From positions 248,001 through 312,000 of the forward strand of contig JALMLS010000516.1 of NCBI GenBank assembly GCA_038496445.1: DNA of 64,000 bases, written 5' to 3'. The translations under genes were made by a program, and so were the position numbers. The notes below the pieces were generated by a model. The model was not told the DNA's origin, did not search any database, and was given only the letters and a program-made list of their open reading frames with translations. Shown here piece after piece: positions 36,216 through 51,700 of the stretch. The DNA comes from Trichosphaerium sp. ATCC 40318 (taxonomy: Eukaryota > Discosea > Flabellinia > Trichosidae). Each line of letters opens with the position of its first letter. Position 1 is the stretch's first letter.

Positions 36216-39200
36216 ATGGCTGATGTTGAGCCTTCTCAAGTGCGTATTGGCAATGTACCTTATGCAGTACGTAACTCCACTAAAATATCATGCGGTCACT
36301 CACTGCGGTTTAAGGCCACAAGAGACACTTTACTTAGTTTTCTTGAACAACGGTATGGTATTATTGTTCTAGAGGTCAACATTATAACTAAGGGGTAAGT
36401 TTATATCTCTCAAAGGCGAAAACTTCGATGTGTTGATACAGTATGCAAAAAAACTGTAATTTGTCTCTGAGAGATGTACATTTTTGGAAGTTAAGTCTTT
36501 TTTTTTGTAGGCGTAGATGTTACGCTCTTGTTATTGTCACTGATGCGTCTATCTTATTGCGAAAAGGAAGAGACAAGTTTTTGAACCGCATGGTACGATA
36601 TCTTATCAACAAAACGAAAAAACGCTTAAAATCATCTAGATTTACTTTAGTAGAGTCAGAACACGTGCGAACCTTTTTGGTGTTTTTAACGACAATGGCC
36701 AGCAAAAGGGGATAAAGTTTAGTGTTAGCTCTTTTTCTATTGGGAGCATGAAAGATAAAACAATATTCTCACCTTGCTCCGTGTTTTGGAAAGCAAGTTC
36801 GAATGGAACTGAAAGCGTACTTAAGTTCGACAAGAAGAAAATCGTTTATACTATCAACCATCCACACCTATCGTTTAATATGAAGTATTCCCAAGTGGAT
36901 AAGATAGACTTCCACGAGAAGGGTCCTCATATGTTTGATGTTCTAGTACACGTGAAGTTCCCTCCCAAGCTGATTGCTAAGAAACAGAAAATAACAATCT
37001 TTGATTTCTTTACAAAGGACAAATATTGTCGTGCTGGTCCCACGTGGTTGAGACAAAAAAAGCTTAAACAGCTAAGTGGAGAGCTTGTATACCACTTTAA
37101 TACTACAATATATGCATTCAATATGAGCATGTGGGGTCAAGAAGAGACCGCAACGAGCGTATCGGATGGAACTATTGAAATGTTGTTTGCAAAATTGTTT
37201 GAAAAAGTAGGATCAAATACTAAAGTGAATCCCGTCAGCTCACTGCATATTACATCAATTAATCCAAGACGGTTCGGTTTATGCAATGAGTTTCCTTTCA
37301 AGGTTCGCTTTGCGTTAATGAAACTTGAAACTTGGGGCAATATCACGCTACGACTGGCAAGCGCACAGTTCTTTGCTATCATTTATGACTACCTTGAACA
37401 GTAAGTAACATTGCCTACGTGCGTGAAACTTACTTGTTGCTTTCTTTTGCTTAGAGGAAAAGAAGATGTCCTTGTAAATGCGTTGGACGAAATGTGGAAC
37501 TTCGATCAGTATATTGAAGATCCTGTTAAGGAGTTGACGTATTGGTTAGGGCAACCTTTTGTAAAACCAACACATGCACCTAACATGTGCTTGACGTACA
37601 GGTAATCAATGAATGCTTGTTCTAAAGTCCAGCTTAACTATTTCAAAGAGCAATTGTGACACATTTTAAAGTCTACCTTGTTGGTCCTAGGTGGGAACAA
37701 TCTAATAGAATACTACGAGAATACAACAGATTCCAAGAATACTTTTTGAGGGTATCATTTGCAGATGGTACATTTGGCATAGCAGTAGGTCAACTGTTCG
37801 CTTATACTCATTTAGACGACTTCAGCAAACTCAATTGCCGAGATTTAGGCACGTGTTTATTGCACTCGAAATGCTTGATGTTAATTAAGTACTGAGTATT
37901 GTATAGAAGATAACTGGATGGACATAAGGTTTCGTTGTGTTTTGAAGAAAGGTACTACATTGTTGTTGGATTTAAGGTTTTAATGTTCTTTAAGGATTAG
38001 GATTATGTGGGAGACTTTATAAGTTTCTTGCTTTTTCAACTTCGCAGCTCAGAGAAAATTCCTTTTGGATGGTTAGTGATAATGAGAACCATGCATTAAA
38101 CCCTGATATCATACGACTACAAATGGGAAACTTCGAGAATATTAAAATAGTAGGAAAATACGCTGCAAGGTAAGAACATCATGTGATTTGTACTTCTTCC
38201 CAAAAACACGTTTTGATCATCTATCCTTTCGTAACCATTGTTAGTTCTTCTTTTTTTAATTATAATATTAGGATGGGTCAGTGCTTTTCAGGAACCAACG
38301 ATACTATTGTTCTATCTGAAGATGGTGTAAAGTATATAAACGATGTTAAGATTACTGTTCCATTACCTAAGAAGGAATATGAAAAGAAGCTTAGAGAAGG
38401 TAAACTAGACGAACTGCTTATAGAGTATGTATTCTCTGATGGCATAGGTACATGCTAGTTTCAGCGATAGTACTTAGCAGTTGTAAAGGAAAAATAAGTA
38501 TGAAAACAGCTGAGAAGGTGGCTGCCAAACTAAATGTCAGAGAAGGCCATGTACCTTCCGCTTTTCAGGTATTACCCACAGCAACGTTAACCATAATTTA
38601 CTTGATATTCTAGATACGATTTGGTGGCTGTAAAGGGGTTGTGTCATTAGATCCTAAAATGAAAGACTGTGAAATCGCCATCAGACCAAGCATGAACAAG
38701 TTCCAATGTGAAAACAGACATTTTGAAGTATGCAGCCACACAAAACCCAACGTGATGTACCTCAACAGACAACTCATAAACTTGCTCAGTTTTCGAGAAA
38801 TTAAAGATGAGGTACCATTGAACAATCGAACCATTGTTTACGAATGTTCTAGGTGCTACTCGAAAGACAACAGTCACTGCTTGACAGTTTGGACAGTATT
38901 CTAGTTGATAGAGAGCAAGCAATCACTCTTCTAAATGGACAAAATACACAATATCTCATATGTAAGAGAGCGTTTGAGGCTGGCTTTGATGTGAATGATG
39001 CTTTCTTGAATGCAACACTAAAAGTATTGAGATACAGGCTCCTCAGAGACCTCAAGAAGAAGGCGAGGTATGTATACGTAATGTTTAATGTACTAAACTG
39101 ATTTCACCTTAGACTTCCAATACAGCCAAGTGAAGGCCGCCTTTTAATGGGTATCATGGACGAGACTGGCACTCTTGACTATGGACAAGTGTACATAAAT

Positions 39201-40733
39201 GTTACAAAAGATATACATGCAGATGTTCCATCGTATGTTGCCATCACTGGAAATATCGCTGTTGCCAAAAACCCAGCACTGGCTCCTGGTGACATGAGAG
39301 TACTGACTGCTGTTGGTAAAGTTGAAGCACTAGATCACTACAGAGATTGTATTGTCTTTCCATCAAAAGGTATAATAGTAAACTGATTGCTTACATTTTA
39401 CAGTGTTTGTAGGAAAGCGTCCACATCCAAGTGAATGTAGTGGTACGCTTAATTGATTCTTCAAATTCCATTCATATGTTGTAGGATCGGATCTTGATGG
39501 TGATATGTATCATGTTCTATTTGGAAAAAATCAGGATACTTCCAATCACTTTGGATCGAACCTTGTGCCCACGTATTGATACCACACGATAGAAGAACAA
39601 TAACCCTGTTTAGATCTCCAAATCCTGAAGCATTCTCGTATCAGAGCGCAATTCCTCCAGCACTGACAGAAGTTACAATTGACAGGGTTTGTGACTTCTT
39701 CGTTGATTTTGCAATGAACGAAAACTTGGGTGTCATTGCGAATGCACACGTGCGTTCCTCATGAAAGTTTCAATCTGATATTAAAGAAAAATAGCTTGTT
39801 CTGGCTGACATTTATGGGCTGGACCACGAGAACTGTATTCGCCTGGCAGAGCTGCACTCAGACGCTGTTGACTTCCCAAAGTCAGGCAAACCTGCCACAA
39901 TGCCTACAGAACTCAAACCCACTAATTATCCTCATTTTATGGCAAAGAAGGATAAGGGAGAATACAAGAGTGAAAGAGTTTTAGGGAAGCTATACGACCA
40001 AGTCAAAGTGAAAAAATACGATCTACCAAACAAATATGATAAAGACTCTATTGCTGGTTGTTTTGATAATGACTTTAAAAGTGCGTAACACTCTTATAAG
40101 ACAACTCAACCTGATATGATATATTTCTTAGAGCACGTGGATTTCAACGTGCTTTCTGAGGCACAAGTTGTGTTCAGAGGATACTTAGAGAAAATAAAGA
40201 GGTTGATGAAACAGTTTGGTATTAGACATGAAGCAGAGATTATTGTTGGTGATATCATACGTGCTCATGGTGCCTATGTACGTCTTAAGCACAAACATTG
40301 GTCTGTTCGTAAGGAAATTGTGAAGGTACCTTATAAACTGAGTGTATTTCTGAATAACATCGTAATGTTTGTTTCAATAAAGAGCTTTCATCCCATCAAG
40401 AAGTCAGCACAAAAGCAGTTTTGGAAACCATTCCGACAACAGCTCGCTTCTAAGAATCTGGGAGAACAAGAAATTGGAACCATGGCATCAGCGGTACCAA
40501 CACATTCGTTAATAAGTACAATATATCTGACTTGTTACACTATCAAGATATCGGATAGAGCTATCGCATTCTACAATGCAGCGTACCGTGAATGTGAGCT
40601 ATACAATCGTAGTCACACGTCGGTGTTGAGTTTTCCATGGGTTGCATGTGGTCGCGTCATGTGCCTGATAAAGAAGAAATCAAAGCCAATTGAGTTTGTC
40701 AACCTTGGTAAACTCATACGTACTGGTTTATAA
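36216..40733 (+). CDS. RNA-dependent RNA polymerase (RDR family), copy 1
   Basis: It starts MADVEPSQVRIGNVPYA, with an RRM-like N-terminus as in plant RDR1/2/6. Introns include about 36263-36311 and 36593-36639 (phase 0). Conserved RdRP blocks: MGQCFSGTNDTI (about 38275), GHVPSAFQ|IRFGGCKGVV, GRLLMGIMDETGTLDYGQVY (about 39140), GDMRVLTAVGKVEAL, and the catalytic SDLDGDMYHVLF (about 39487), where the Asp residues bind metal. The C-terminus has VCDFFVDFAMNENLGVIANA and ends KPIEFVNLGKLIRTGL. The family copies RNA into double-stranded RNA for Dicer-dependent silencing. One intron (about 37850-37907) is GC-AG with donor G|GCACGTG, where copy 2 has an ordinary GTACGG donor. No disabling change is seen, so I take it as the functional copy. 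Confidence 0.85.
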
Positions 40734-40941
40734 ACATTCAATCTCAATATATTCTCAACATCAACGCAATACAACTCACATCTAGAAAACTCCTTCAACT
40801 GTGCATCACATATCATTGCTTCCACGTCAACAACTAGTTTCTTAGCTCTCTATCGTCAATTCAAACAGTAAAGAATATGTGTAGTAAGCCAATAAAAAAA
40901 ACAAAAGATTTCTATTTCTGAAACTATTTATTCTACTGTCC

Positions 40942-42431
<1,490 letters not shown>

Positions 42432-42648
42432 TGCTTATGGTCACTCGGTCACAAAGGCGTAATATTGTGCAATTTTTGACTTCTAAAACAAGAGCGGAGA
42501 CAATCATTTTATCTGGCGTCAAGTGCAGTCATTTTCTGTTTTTCTTGATCAATACCAGGTTCATAACCATTTGTTTTGAAGAAGAGTTAGCTCGTTCATC
42601 ACAAAACCCGCGTTGGTTGTGTCTTTGTGAAATACACTAACAATAGCA

Positions 42649-45357
42649 ATGGAAACCCAAAACGCGAAACTGAAGCTGTTAAACTTCTTTTTGAAGTTTA
42701 AAAACCATGGAGAACCATCTGTAGAGGATATTATAACAATATTACGCCAAAGAGATAGAAGGCGTTCTATGTCCAAAATGTCTATTTCTTTGCCTAATCT
42801 AAGCGAATTTATAAGCACACAGGTATCAGAAGGTACCGTTAGTGAAAGATCTATTCTCGTTACTTTTTACATTCTTACGATGACACGCCCTTCACTTGTA
42901 CTTCTCATTACTTACTTTTATCATAGTGAACGCAAACAACTTGCATGGGAAATTCTGTGGCGGCACTTTTTATGGCGCTACAACGAAGGGAGTAGCAACG
43001 GGTGTACCTGATACGTTGTCAGCTCCTGCGCCAAAGATATCAAAGAGGCATCGATCATTTAACGTTGAAAAAAAGCAAAACGACGCGGAAGGTCCGAATT
43101 TTAAGCTTCTAGCACAACGGTTGAAGCAAGCAAAGAAGCGTAAAGAAGAAGCCGCAGCTGCACACGCAGAGAAAAGAAAGCGCCTTCGTAAATCGGTCCG
43201 CGAAACGAAACTTGTATTTTTGCTCAACAAAAACTCTTTCTTTGTATTTCTTTCGTATGGTAGCGTTACGTTGTAGATTCTAACGTTGAATTTTAGTCAA
43301 AGGTAAGGCGATTAACAAAGAGAAGTAAGAGACAATCAATGCCTGCTCAAGTACCTCGTTCACGAACAATGGAACCCAAAGGATGGGAACCAGCTAGTAA
43401 ATCGCTCAAGTTGAGCATTTCAAAACGGTCCAAAACTAAAAAAAAGTCTCCTGAGCCATCAGCGAGGAAACAACGTTCAGTAAGTTTTTTCCCTTGCTTT
43501 GAAGCAATACATATTCTAAAATACCTGTTTTTTTCGTAGCAAAGCACTGTTCCGCCAAAACTAGGCCATCACAAGCATAAGTGGCGCTCAAACACAAGCC
43601 TAGTGTATGATAAATCTATGCATAACAAAACTGATCTACTGCGATATCTGGAGTCTTCGGAAGGTGCGAATATTTTTTATTTTGTTTTAACAAATTCGGT
43701 TTCTTTTTTTGGATAAATGCTCCAAAAGAACTGGAGTTCTCCAGAAAATAAAGCAATGGTTTGTTTGATTTTGCGTTCTTTACCTAACCTATGCTCTTTA
43801 TTATAGATTTGTCTCAAGTTCATGTTGCTGACATGAAGACGCTTATTTTATTTGCTCTCAAGTCTGGAACGAGTAAATCGTTTTGTACGCACCCCTATTA
43901 AAACGAATGTTGTACACGATGTTGCTTACAGTTCGTTTTAGATAAAAGTCTAACTAAAATTATTTTGTTGACATACAACAAATATATGAGCTCAATGGAG
44001 TTCTTAGAATATCTTATTACACTATTGGAAGCTGATCTTGTTAAAAATAAACAAGAGAGACAGCATTTTAGCTTGGGAACGCCGTTTCGGTACAAACAAA
44101 CGATTTTTTTTTGTGAATACTCAATCACCTTTAGTATTGCGCAAATGATGGAGTTATGGGTTTCTACCCATTTTAGATTTGATATGCTCAATAACAAAGC
44201 ACTACTAGATAAGATAGGCAACCTTGTAAAGGAGAATGTTGCTGTCTTTGAAGTGATTGATATAGCTTTAAAAGAGGTAATAAACGATAAGAAACATAGT
44301 TACATATCATTGTTCAACGTAACTGGCAACTAGGAAATAGAAAGCGCTGATAGTATTCTACAAGTGCCAAATGCTTATAGAAAAGCTTTAAAGCACAATA
44401 AGCCACCATCCCTACATCAAGCACACAAATGTTTCTCTAAAATAAGTGTTGAGAACGCAGCACTACAACTTGTTCAGTTCGAAGCATTGCTGTTTTCTGC
44501 AATGTCTTCTAAGGAATGGGTTGAGTACGCTTACGCTAAACCAAAGGAAGAAAACCTTTTACGCTTGTTCACGCAGTGGTCAAACAAGGTACGCCCAATA
44601 ACCAACGCGTTGGGTTTGCTTTATTTTATTTTTTGTAGTATGCTTTCTTTTTTGTTACTGTTGCTTACCCTTACCCTACTGTAGCTTTCTGCGTCGATAG
44701 CTACGCTTGTTGTCTCAGGTAAAACTTCACGTGTACGCGCTCAATTGATAAAAAAGTTTGTTGATATCGCACTCATGTGTCGCACGTATAAAGCGTACAA
44801 CGTCGTTATGGAAATTGTTGGTACGCATTTTTGTTTTTTTTCCTGACGCGTAGTCTACTCGCTTACTAACGTGCTCTGTTGTAGTCGCAATAAATAATCC
44901 TGCAGTATCGCGTCTGTCGAAAACACTTAAGGCAGTGCCCTCTGAGACGAAGAAAAAGTTGAAAGAGCTAGAAGAGCTAGTATCTCCTATTAATAACTAC
45001 GGGAAGTACCGTAAGGCGCTAGATGGAACAGTAGCAGTAGTAATTCCATTTGTCGCCTTGTACATAAAGGATTTGGTACTTCTCAGCGAAACAACTGATC
45101 CAACCGTTATGGTAGAAGGAAAACGGTGTTTGAACCTAGAATGGCCACAATTACTCACTAAGATCATGGCTGATATCGAAGGACATCAAGTAAAGTCCAG
45201 AAGATACGAGCAAGTGCTTAAGAAGCATATAATCAGGACAGAAGGGAGGTTTATTTGTCCTGATACGAAAAAGTACTTTACAAATCTCGCCACTTTGGAT
45301 GAAGATAAATTATGGGACCTATCACGTCTACAAGAACCTCCTGTTCGTAAAAAATAA
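42649..45357 (+). CDS. RasGEF domain protein
   Basis: It starts METQNAKLKLLNFFLKFKNH. A Lys/Arg-rich region (KQAKKRKEEAAAAHAEKRKR) follows. The RasGEF N-terminal module (REM) lies at about 43800-44060 (VADMKTLILFALKSGT, YNKYMSSMEFLEYLITLLEA). The CDC25-like catalytic domain lies at about 44440-45200. It includes ALQLVQFEALLFSAMSSKEW, LVVSGKTSRVRAQLIKKFVD, AINNPAVSRLSKTLKAVPSE and VVIPFVALYIKDLVLLSETT, the last containing the conserved P-F-x-x-x-Y-L/I-x-D-L. It would load GTP on a Ras-family GTPase. The C-terminus ends LQEPPVRKK. It is divergent from the ALA dehydratase gene, with about 220 bp between starts. Confidence 0.85.
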
Positions 45358-45910
45358 TCAGTGACCAGTGACCCCCTTTTTTGTATTGATTTTTAAAGAT
45401 CAAGATCAAGAATTTATCAACAAGGTTGTCACAAAATGTATGTAAACAAATAGAAACAAAAGTACCATAAATAAATTACAACAACAAATATTAAAAGAAA
45501 GTAAAAATATCTTACTCTCTCTTTCGTCTACGCGCTTTTGTGGGTCCGCATTTCTACGACATTGTTTTACGGCGCTTGTCACGTGACCAGATGTAAAAAA
45601 AACTTGAGAACTTTTTTACTTGAGGCTTTGAGATAAAACTTTTGACATCACTTGAGTACATTTTGGTGGATGTCAACATAACAAAAACATACATCTTTAC
45701 ATCTATTAAGTATAGAACCTTTGATACCCTTACTATACGATAAAAAAACTAAGTTTAGTGGTGAGGTAATGTCACTATGGGAGTAAAAAAATGTTGATGA
45801 TGTCTTTTTTTTTTTATTTACAATTTGAAAATAAGATATTCTGTACATGAAGTTATCGAGTAATAAATATCACCATCGCATTTCGCTCTTACGGTATTAC
45901 CGTTTTGTTT
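45358..45910. other. Intergenic region between convergent genes
   Basis: No gene is supported. It contains T/A tracts and a GTCACGTGAC palindrome near 45580. Confidence 0.4.
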
Positions 45911-46905
45911 TTACAAGTTAGCGTAAGCGATGAGAACACGGTATAGCTGCTGTGAATCAATACTCGTGTACTCAGGAAAGAAGTACTGATGCATTCCACA
46001 ACTGTACCCTGAAATAGGTACGCCTTCAACATGTTGGAGTGTTTGTTGTATAAGATTATAAGCTTTCCTCCATTCTCTATACTTCTTTGGTAGTATCGTA
46101 AAAGTCCATGGTCTATCTTGTTTTCTGTTATCATTGATTTTAACCCATCTACGATAAGCGTGTTAGCCCAAAATAGCTTTATTTTTGTAATCGTATCACT
46201 TGATAACAAAAAAAACTTGTGAAGCAAAAAAAAAACGTAGGGAGCGAAATGCGATGATGATTTTTTTTTAGGTTGTCAAAGTAATAAAAAAACAATTGTT
46301 ACCTTCTCATGGCTTTGTATCGATGGTAGTCTGATACTTGTGTAGTTTCTTTTTCTGACAAGAATACGCGAAGGCTAAACATAAATAATTTGTGATTCCT
46401 AGCAAGCTGTTAGCGCTATCAATCGCGTAAAGAGTATAAATGATGCGATAACACACTTTTTTCACTAATGTTTTTTCCATTGTTTTTTTTTGTTGGTGAC
46501 AAAAAAACTTTCGATGTTAACGTACGATACTACAAAAGTGTTTTCGACATCTGTTGATTCCACACCCAATTGATGAGAAATAGCCATATTGAGAGCATAT
46601 AAAACTGGTGCTGGACTTCGGCCAAAAAGATTTACACAAAAAGGTTTGTAGATTAATTTGAAGTCTTTGTTAGAAACAGGTTGCTCTGGTTCTTCATGGC
46701 GTGGTGGAGGCTCGATAAAGAATACAGGAGAACTCATACGACACGTGGATGCTTCTTGCAAGTCTAGTGTATAAGCTTGAGTGTAGTACTAATTGTTGTT
46801 AGCATCAGAATTCTGGCAGCTTTTAAAGTGTATATATTTTATTATTATAAGTGCGTATGTACTAACCTTGTTTGTAGGGTACTGTGGGTATGTGTTATAG
46901 TCCAT
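45911..46905 (-). CDS. Unidentified protein, conserved-looking
   Basis: Four or five exons join. It starts MDYNTYPQYPTNK|YYTQAYTLDLQEAS, then SPVFFIEPPPRHEEPEQPVS and FKLIYKPFCVNLFGRSPAPV. A middle exon gives LRVFLSEKETTQVSDYHRYK. The last gives RWVKINDNRKQDRPWTFTIL and ends YRVLIAYANL. I recognise no domain. The Tyr/Pro-rich start is probably disordered and the rest folded. Codon use and intron form match the neighbours. Confidence 0.55.
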
Positions 46906-47716
46906 AGATGATTGTTCTTGAGGTGCTTTCTTGATGAGGTAAGAAGTTAATTAACAAGGGTTCCCGGTGACAACATCGGAAGTTCTCTAAGTGTTGCTGC
47001 GAACGGAACTTCGAATGCACATAGAACGATTTTTTCATCACGTATCACGCCAGTCTGAGTACCAAGCGTTTAGTAGAGTATTATTAAAGGCGTCTAATAT
47101 TAGTGTTGTGCAGCATAAAAGTATACTGCAAAACTCCACTAAAGCGTTCGCTTGTGCTTACGTGTTTGATCATCTTGGCCATTTTTATTGATAGATACAA
47201 AAAAGAAAAAAAAAACATGCGAAGTGCCAAAGAATAAATTGTCAAGCAAAAGTCGCAATCGTGAGAGAAAAAAAAGGAAGCTAGAGGTACACTAATAATA
47301 AAAGACGTAGATAGGAACACTTTGGTTTACGGCACCCGAGTAAGGTACTTTTTATTACGTACTTGGATGCTGCACACGTGAACTGTTATTATTTTCAATG
47401 TTATAACGCGTAGGGGACAGTCTATGGGGTATTATTAAGGTTGTTTTACCATTTTTTAGTCAATATTCTCTTTTTAAGTTTACGGAAGTACCAAAAAACA
47501 TGTTTAGGAACAAATAGCACAACATTAATGTAATCCTAATTACGCCTTTTTTTTTTTTTTCCTTTTGGCCAATCACGTGATATTTTTTTTTCAAGCGTTG
47601 TTTGTTAAAGAAATAGGAGGTTTTTGATTCTTTTGTTATTCCTAAGTGTTATAACGCTATACAATCGCTTATACTCAATGAATCTTTTGGAGCTTCTTCA
47701 AAAAAACTAAGACTCT
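46906..47716. other. Intergenic region
   Basis: No gene supported. It contains CACGTG near 47377 and 47573 and several poly-T/poly-A tracts. A 66-codon plus-strand open frame at 46991 has no pattern that I recognise. Confidence 0.35.
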
Positions 47717-48276
47717 GTGCAGGTTTTTAGGGTGCTTCCGAAGTTTTTGTTTAACATTGTTGTTGGCGAATCTAAGACAACTGTTGTTCGGGAGCTAATA
47801 CTTTTTTACCCTACATGTCTTCCTGAGCCCATCGCAACAGCTACAGGTAGCGTACTTCAGCACTTAACGAACGATAGTAAAACTATGAAGGTAAAAAAGT
47901 GTATTGGTCATGAGTGAAAGAAAAAGTCCATAACAACTTTTCTGAACATATTTAGTGATGTTTTCCGTTTTCGCCATGGCTCACATGAAATAAGGTTCAT
48001 TGTTATAATTCTATTGTCATCAAAGCGTGTTGGTTGGGGGAAGAAACATAGATGCAATGGGATCATCAGAGAACGTCATTAGATTTGGTATTGTTTCTTG
48101 TTGTTTAAATGTTAACTGTCCACGTTAACACGTTTTTCCTTTTGCAGAATTCTACAAAAAATAACCCCACACACGTTAGGATATTACTATGGTTAAAAGC
48201 GTTTCTGCGTGTGGTTAACGCTCACTTTGAAAGACGAGGCTTCTATGGCAAAAGTCACAGACGTGCAATTTTATAA
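47717..48276 (+). CDS. Possible small multi-exon gene, unidentified
   Basis: Three candidate exons lie between splice-like signals. The first (after TGTGCAG) gives VFRVLPKFLFNIVVGESKTT and ends HLTNDSKTMK. The second gives VLVGGRNIDAMGSSENVIRF. The third (after TTTTGCAG) gives NSTKNNPTHVRILLWLKAFL and ends KSHRRAIL before a stop. No start codon is fixed and no family is recognised, so the model is weak. Confidence 0.3.
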
Positions 48277-48788
48277 GAGTGCGAATCAGGCTTATCAAAC
48301 TGCTCCACCTTGCGAACAACACGCGAAACCAACACGTGAAATATGCGCTCTGAAGTATGGGGTTGTACATTATTATTTAAATGCTGAGTGAAGTCGCAGA
48401 ATGATTTGCAATTGAGTGAATTTTTTGATTGATAAGAGTCCTTGGTTAAGTTCAGATGATGTTTCACTTAGTAGCCATTTATTCAAGTGCACATCAACAC
48501 CAAGTGTACTCTACAACATACAGTACGTTATATCCACTTAAACAGCTTTTACAACGACCTATCTCACAAATCAAATATTTCGTTTTAATCAATCACTTTG
48601 CAATGTCTTTACAAAAAAGACGTTGAAAATAGTACTCAGTGTACAACCGTTTCGTTTTTGACATTTTCACTTTCGTTAAAACCGTTTTTGAGGAAAAGTC
48701 AATTTTTTTTCACACAAAAATAACAAATTATTCCTTTTACAGTATCAAAACTCTTTTCTGTTGCGCGCACATTGTCTTTGTTATCCCA
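48277..48788. other. Intergenic region
   Basis: No supported gene; AT-rich with T-tracts, presumably the promoter of the Tudor-like/RRM gene. Confidence 0.35.
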
Positions 48789-51700
48789 ATGGAGTCAATA
48801 AGCAAGCTCCAGTTCATAGGGATGAGGGTTAAAATTTATTGGCCCGCTGAGGGTATAACCAACATTGCTTACCTTCATTACGTCCAAAAAAGCTAATGCA
48901 CCTTTAGAAGCGTTTTTTAAAGGAACAATAGTTGCATACGGTATGAACAAGTCTAACAAGCGCGGTTACTACAAAATAGGTACGTAAGAGAGCCTTAAAC
49001 GCTCTTGGACGAAATTATTACCACTTTTTATTTACACAGTCCTTACAGTCTACGACGATGGAGATACTTCATACGAGCGTCAACCAGTACATCCAAGTAC
49101 GTAAAGCAAAGAAAAAGAAAATCAATCAGTTCTACGCGAAAACTCCTAATACTTTCATACACACCTATTAAACGGCCCAGTAGCGTGTATAAGTATCAAT
49201 ACGATTTGCGTAGTCTGTTTTATTTTTTTTTATATTCTGAATACCGCTTACACTTCTTTTTCAGGCCGCGGAGAACGTTTCCTTGACGAGAATGATATGG
49301 ATATAGACGCAACAAATTGGCGCGAGATTGAAACTTTAATGCGCAACAATCCACCAAAAAGGTCTAAAGAAGAGTTTTTTGATTTATTCGGAGACTCTGG
49401 TTCTGATAGTGCTGGTACTTATTTTATATAATACCTACGTTATAAACTAATATATATACGCTATTTAGAAGCATCTCCAAGCAGAAGAGAAGTCACAAAA
49501 CGAAAACAGAATTTCAAAAAAAATTCGAGACCATCAAAAAAACAACGTGTCAGGTAGATTAGATTTAACTCTCTATTGTCTTCGTAGTACTTACATTACT
49601 TCTTGTTATAGCACCACAACGCACGTGAACCGTGAAAATAAAACATCACCAAAGAAGAAGCTAGTTCGCATTGACATAGACCAATCAAGCTCTGAGAGCT
49701 CTGGAGAAGAATGGGGTCCCAAAAGCGTTCAGCTCGCACGAAAAAGTAAGAAAAAAAAATCCGAAAGCTTTCCTTTCTTCCTGCGATTTTCTCACTCTCT
49801 TTAGAACAAAAGCTTGCAAGGAAGATGCAACAAGGTCCCCGTATCTACAAGAGCAGCTACAAAGACAAAAGGAAGCTCGACGAAGCCAAAACGAGTTGCA
49901 GCACCAAGTTGGTTAGTAGAAGACTCACCAAAGCAACCTTCATTGGTAAAGTTACGAAAATCGTTACCACGTACAAAGACAGTTGTCAAAAAACACGTGT
50001 CTTCCTTCGATGATTACAGGCGTTCTGAACCATCTCAGTCGCACTCTCCTCGATCGTACCCACCACAGGAAGCACGTACAACAACACCACGAAGGCGACA
50101 ACAACAAGTGAGGTTATTGGATATAAAACCTGAACCAACAGTAGTCAGAGAAAGTGTTCGTGACCTAAGTGTACCTCAAAGACTCAACAGAGAACAACCA
50201 CTAAACTCTATCAGCTATAATACTGATACCAGACGTAAAGAACCAGACACCAAAGCCAGTATTCCAGCGATAAACCAGAAATTAACTTCTCATCCTCAGT
50301 TTTCAAGAATTTGGGGTAAACTGAAAAACTTTGATCCTAAAGCAGCTAGAGAAAAACGTCTTACCAAAAAACAGAATGATGTGAATAGTAGTTGGGCTAA
50401 TCAATCACATTATAACAAGAAGCCTATAAGTGGATACCAAGGACTAGGAAGTCACTTATCACAAGTATCAGGTGGCGGTAGTGGTAAGACCTCTTTTCTT
50501 TTTCTTTCTTTTTTTTTTTGATCAATCTTCCTTTTTTTTGTTCTTTGCTCTTACTTATTTTTTAGTTGCTTATGCTGCCCGTCACACACCAAATGTAAAT
50601 TATAACAGACCCCCAGATGCACCAGTAGACCCGTCTACATTATATCCACCACCGTCGTCATACAACAACAGCAATAACAACAGGAGACAATCAAGCTCGA
50701 ATTATTCTCAAAATTATGAGCCAAAAAGAACGTCTCCTCCTCAAGTTCAGCAACCAAAACCAAAGCGTAGATTATCTGGTATAGATGCTAAGATTGCTAT
50801 TATACAGAAGGAGAGAACACGAATAATCCAAGTGCTCAATATTCCTCCAAATGTGACTGCTTTGGATGTTGAGCTATTTTTCGCGGAATGTTCACAAAAG
50901 CCATCCACAGTTAGAGTTAATTTAGATAATGGAAAACCTTCCCAGCTATTAGTAGAATTCCAAAGCGTAGAGGTACGTACTCTTACAAGATTTCTAATCT
51001 TGATACGAGGAGCACAGTATACTCTCTTTTGATTTTTTTTCTGATTTCTTGGATTTAGGACACAATTATTGCAACGAGAACAGGAGATAATAAAGAACTT
51101 CTCCCTGGAACTCGACCTGTAATTATCTTTCCTGTAAAATCTAGTGATCACAGCCGTAAACAAACCAAAGTTCTACCACCTTACGGTCTCGGTAAGTTCA
51201 CTAAAAACGAAACTTTTCAAAAGTTTTTGTTGTACAAATCTAACAAAACTTTCTTCTCTAGGCAAGTATTCTCTTAATGCTTTCAAAGTCAATGTACGTA
51301 ATATCGCAACAAAGACTACACGTGCAGATTTGGTCGATTTCTTTGAAGAGTATGGCTTGATTGTGTACGTGAATACAGAAGAGATTATCAATCGGAATAA
51401 ATCAACTAACTTTTTTACAATAGAACTGCAATCTATGGATTACATGATACTTGTCGTGTTGCATTTGTTTATTTTGAGTCTGAGGACCATACAATAACAG
51501 CAGCATCTTTCAACCATCGTATGTTACACGGTAAATTACTAGTCGTACAACGAGTAGAACTAGATCCTGAACAAATAGCTGAGAAGAGAGATTTAGATGT
51601 ACGTTTTTTTTTTCTCTTTTTTTAAGTTTTTTTCTCGTGAAAAAACACGTGCCATGAATTCCCACAGTGTTAACTCTTTGTATACATCTCTGTAATCAAA

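Noticed and set aside
36660-36715. Frameshift in RdRP copy 1 near VRTFLVFLTTMASKRG
   Set aside because: A 47-nt intron (36593-36639, GTACGATATC...ATCTAG) with phase 0 ends restores IYFSRVRTRANLFGVFNDNG, matching copy 2 (IYFKRSNKAK).
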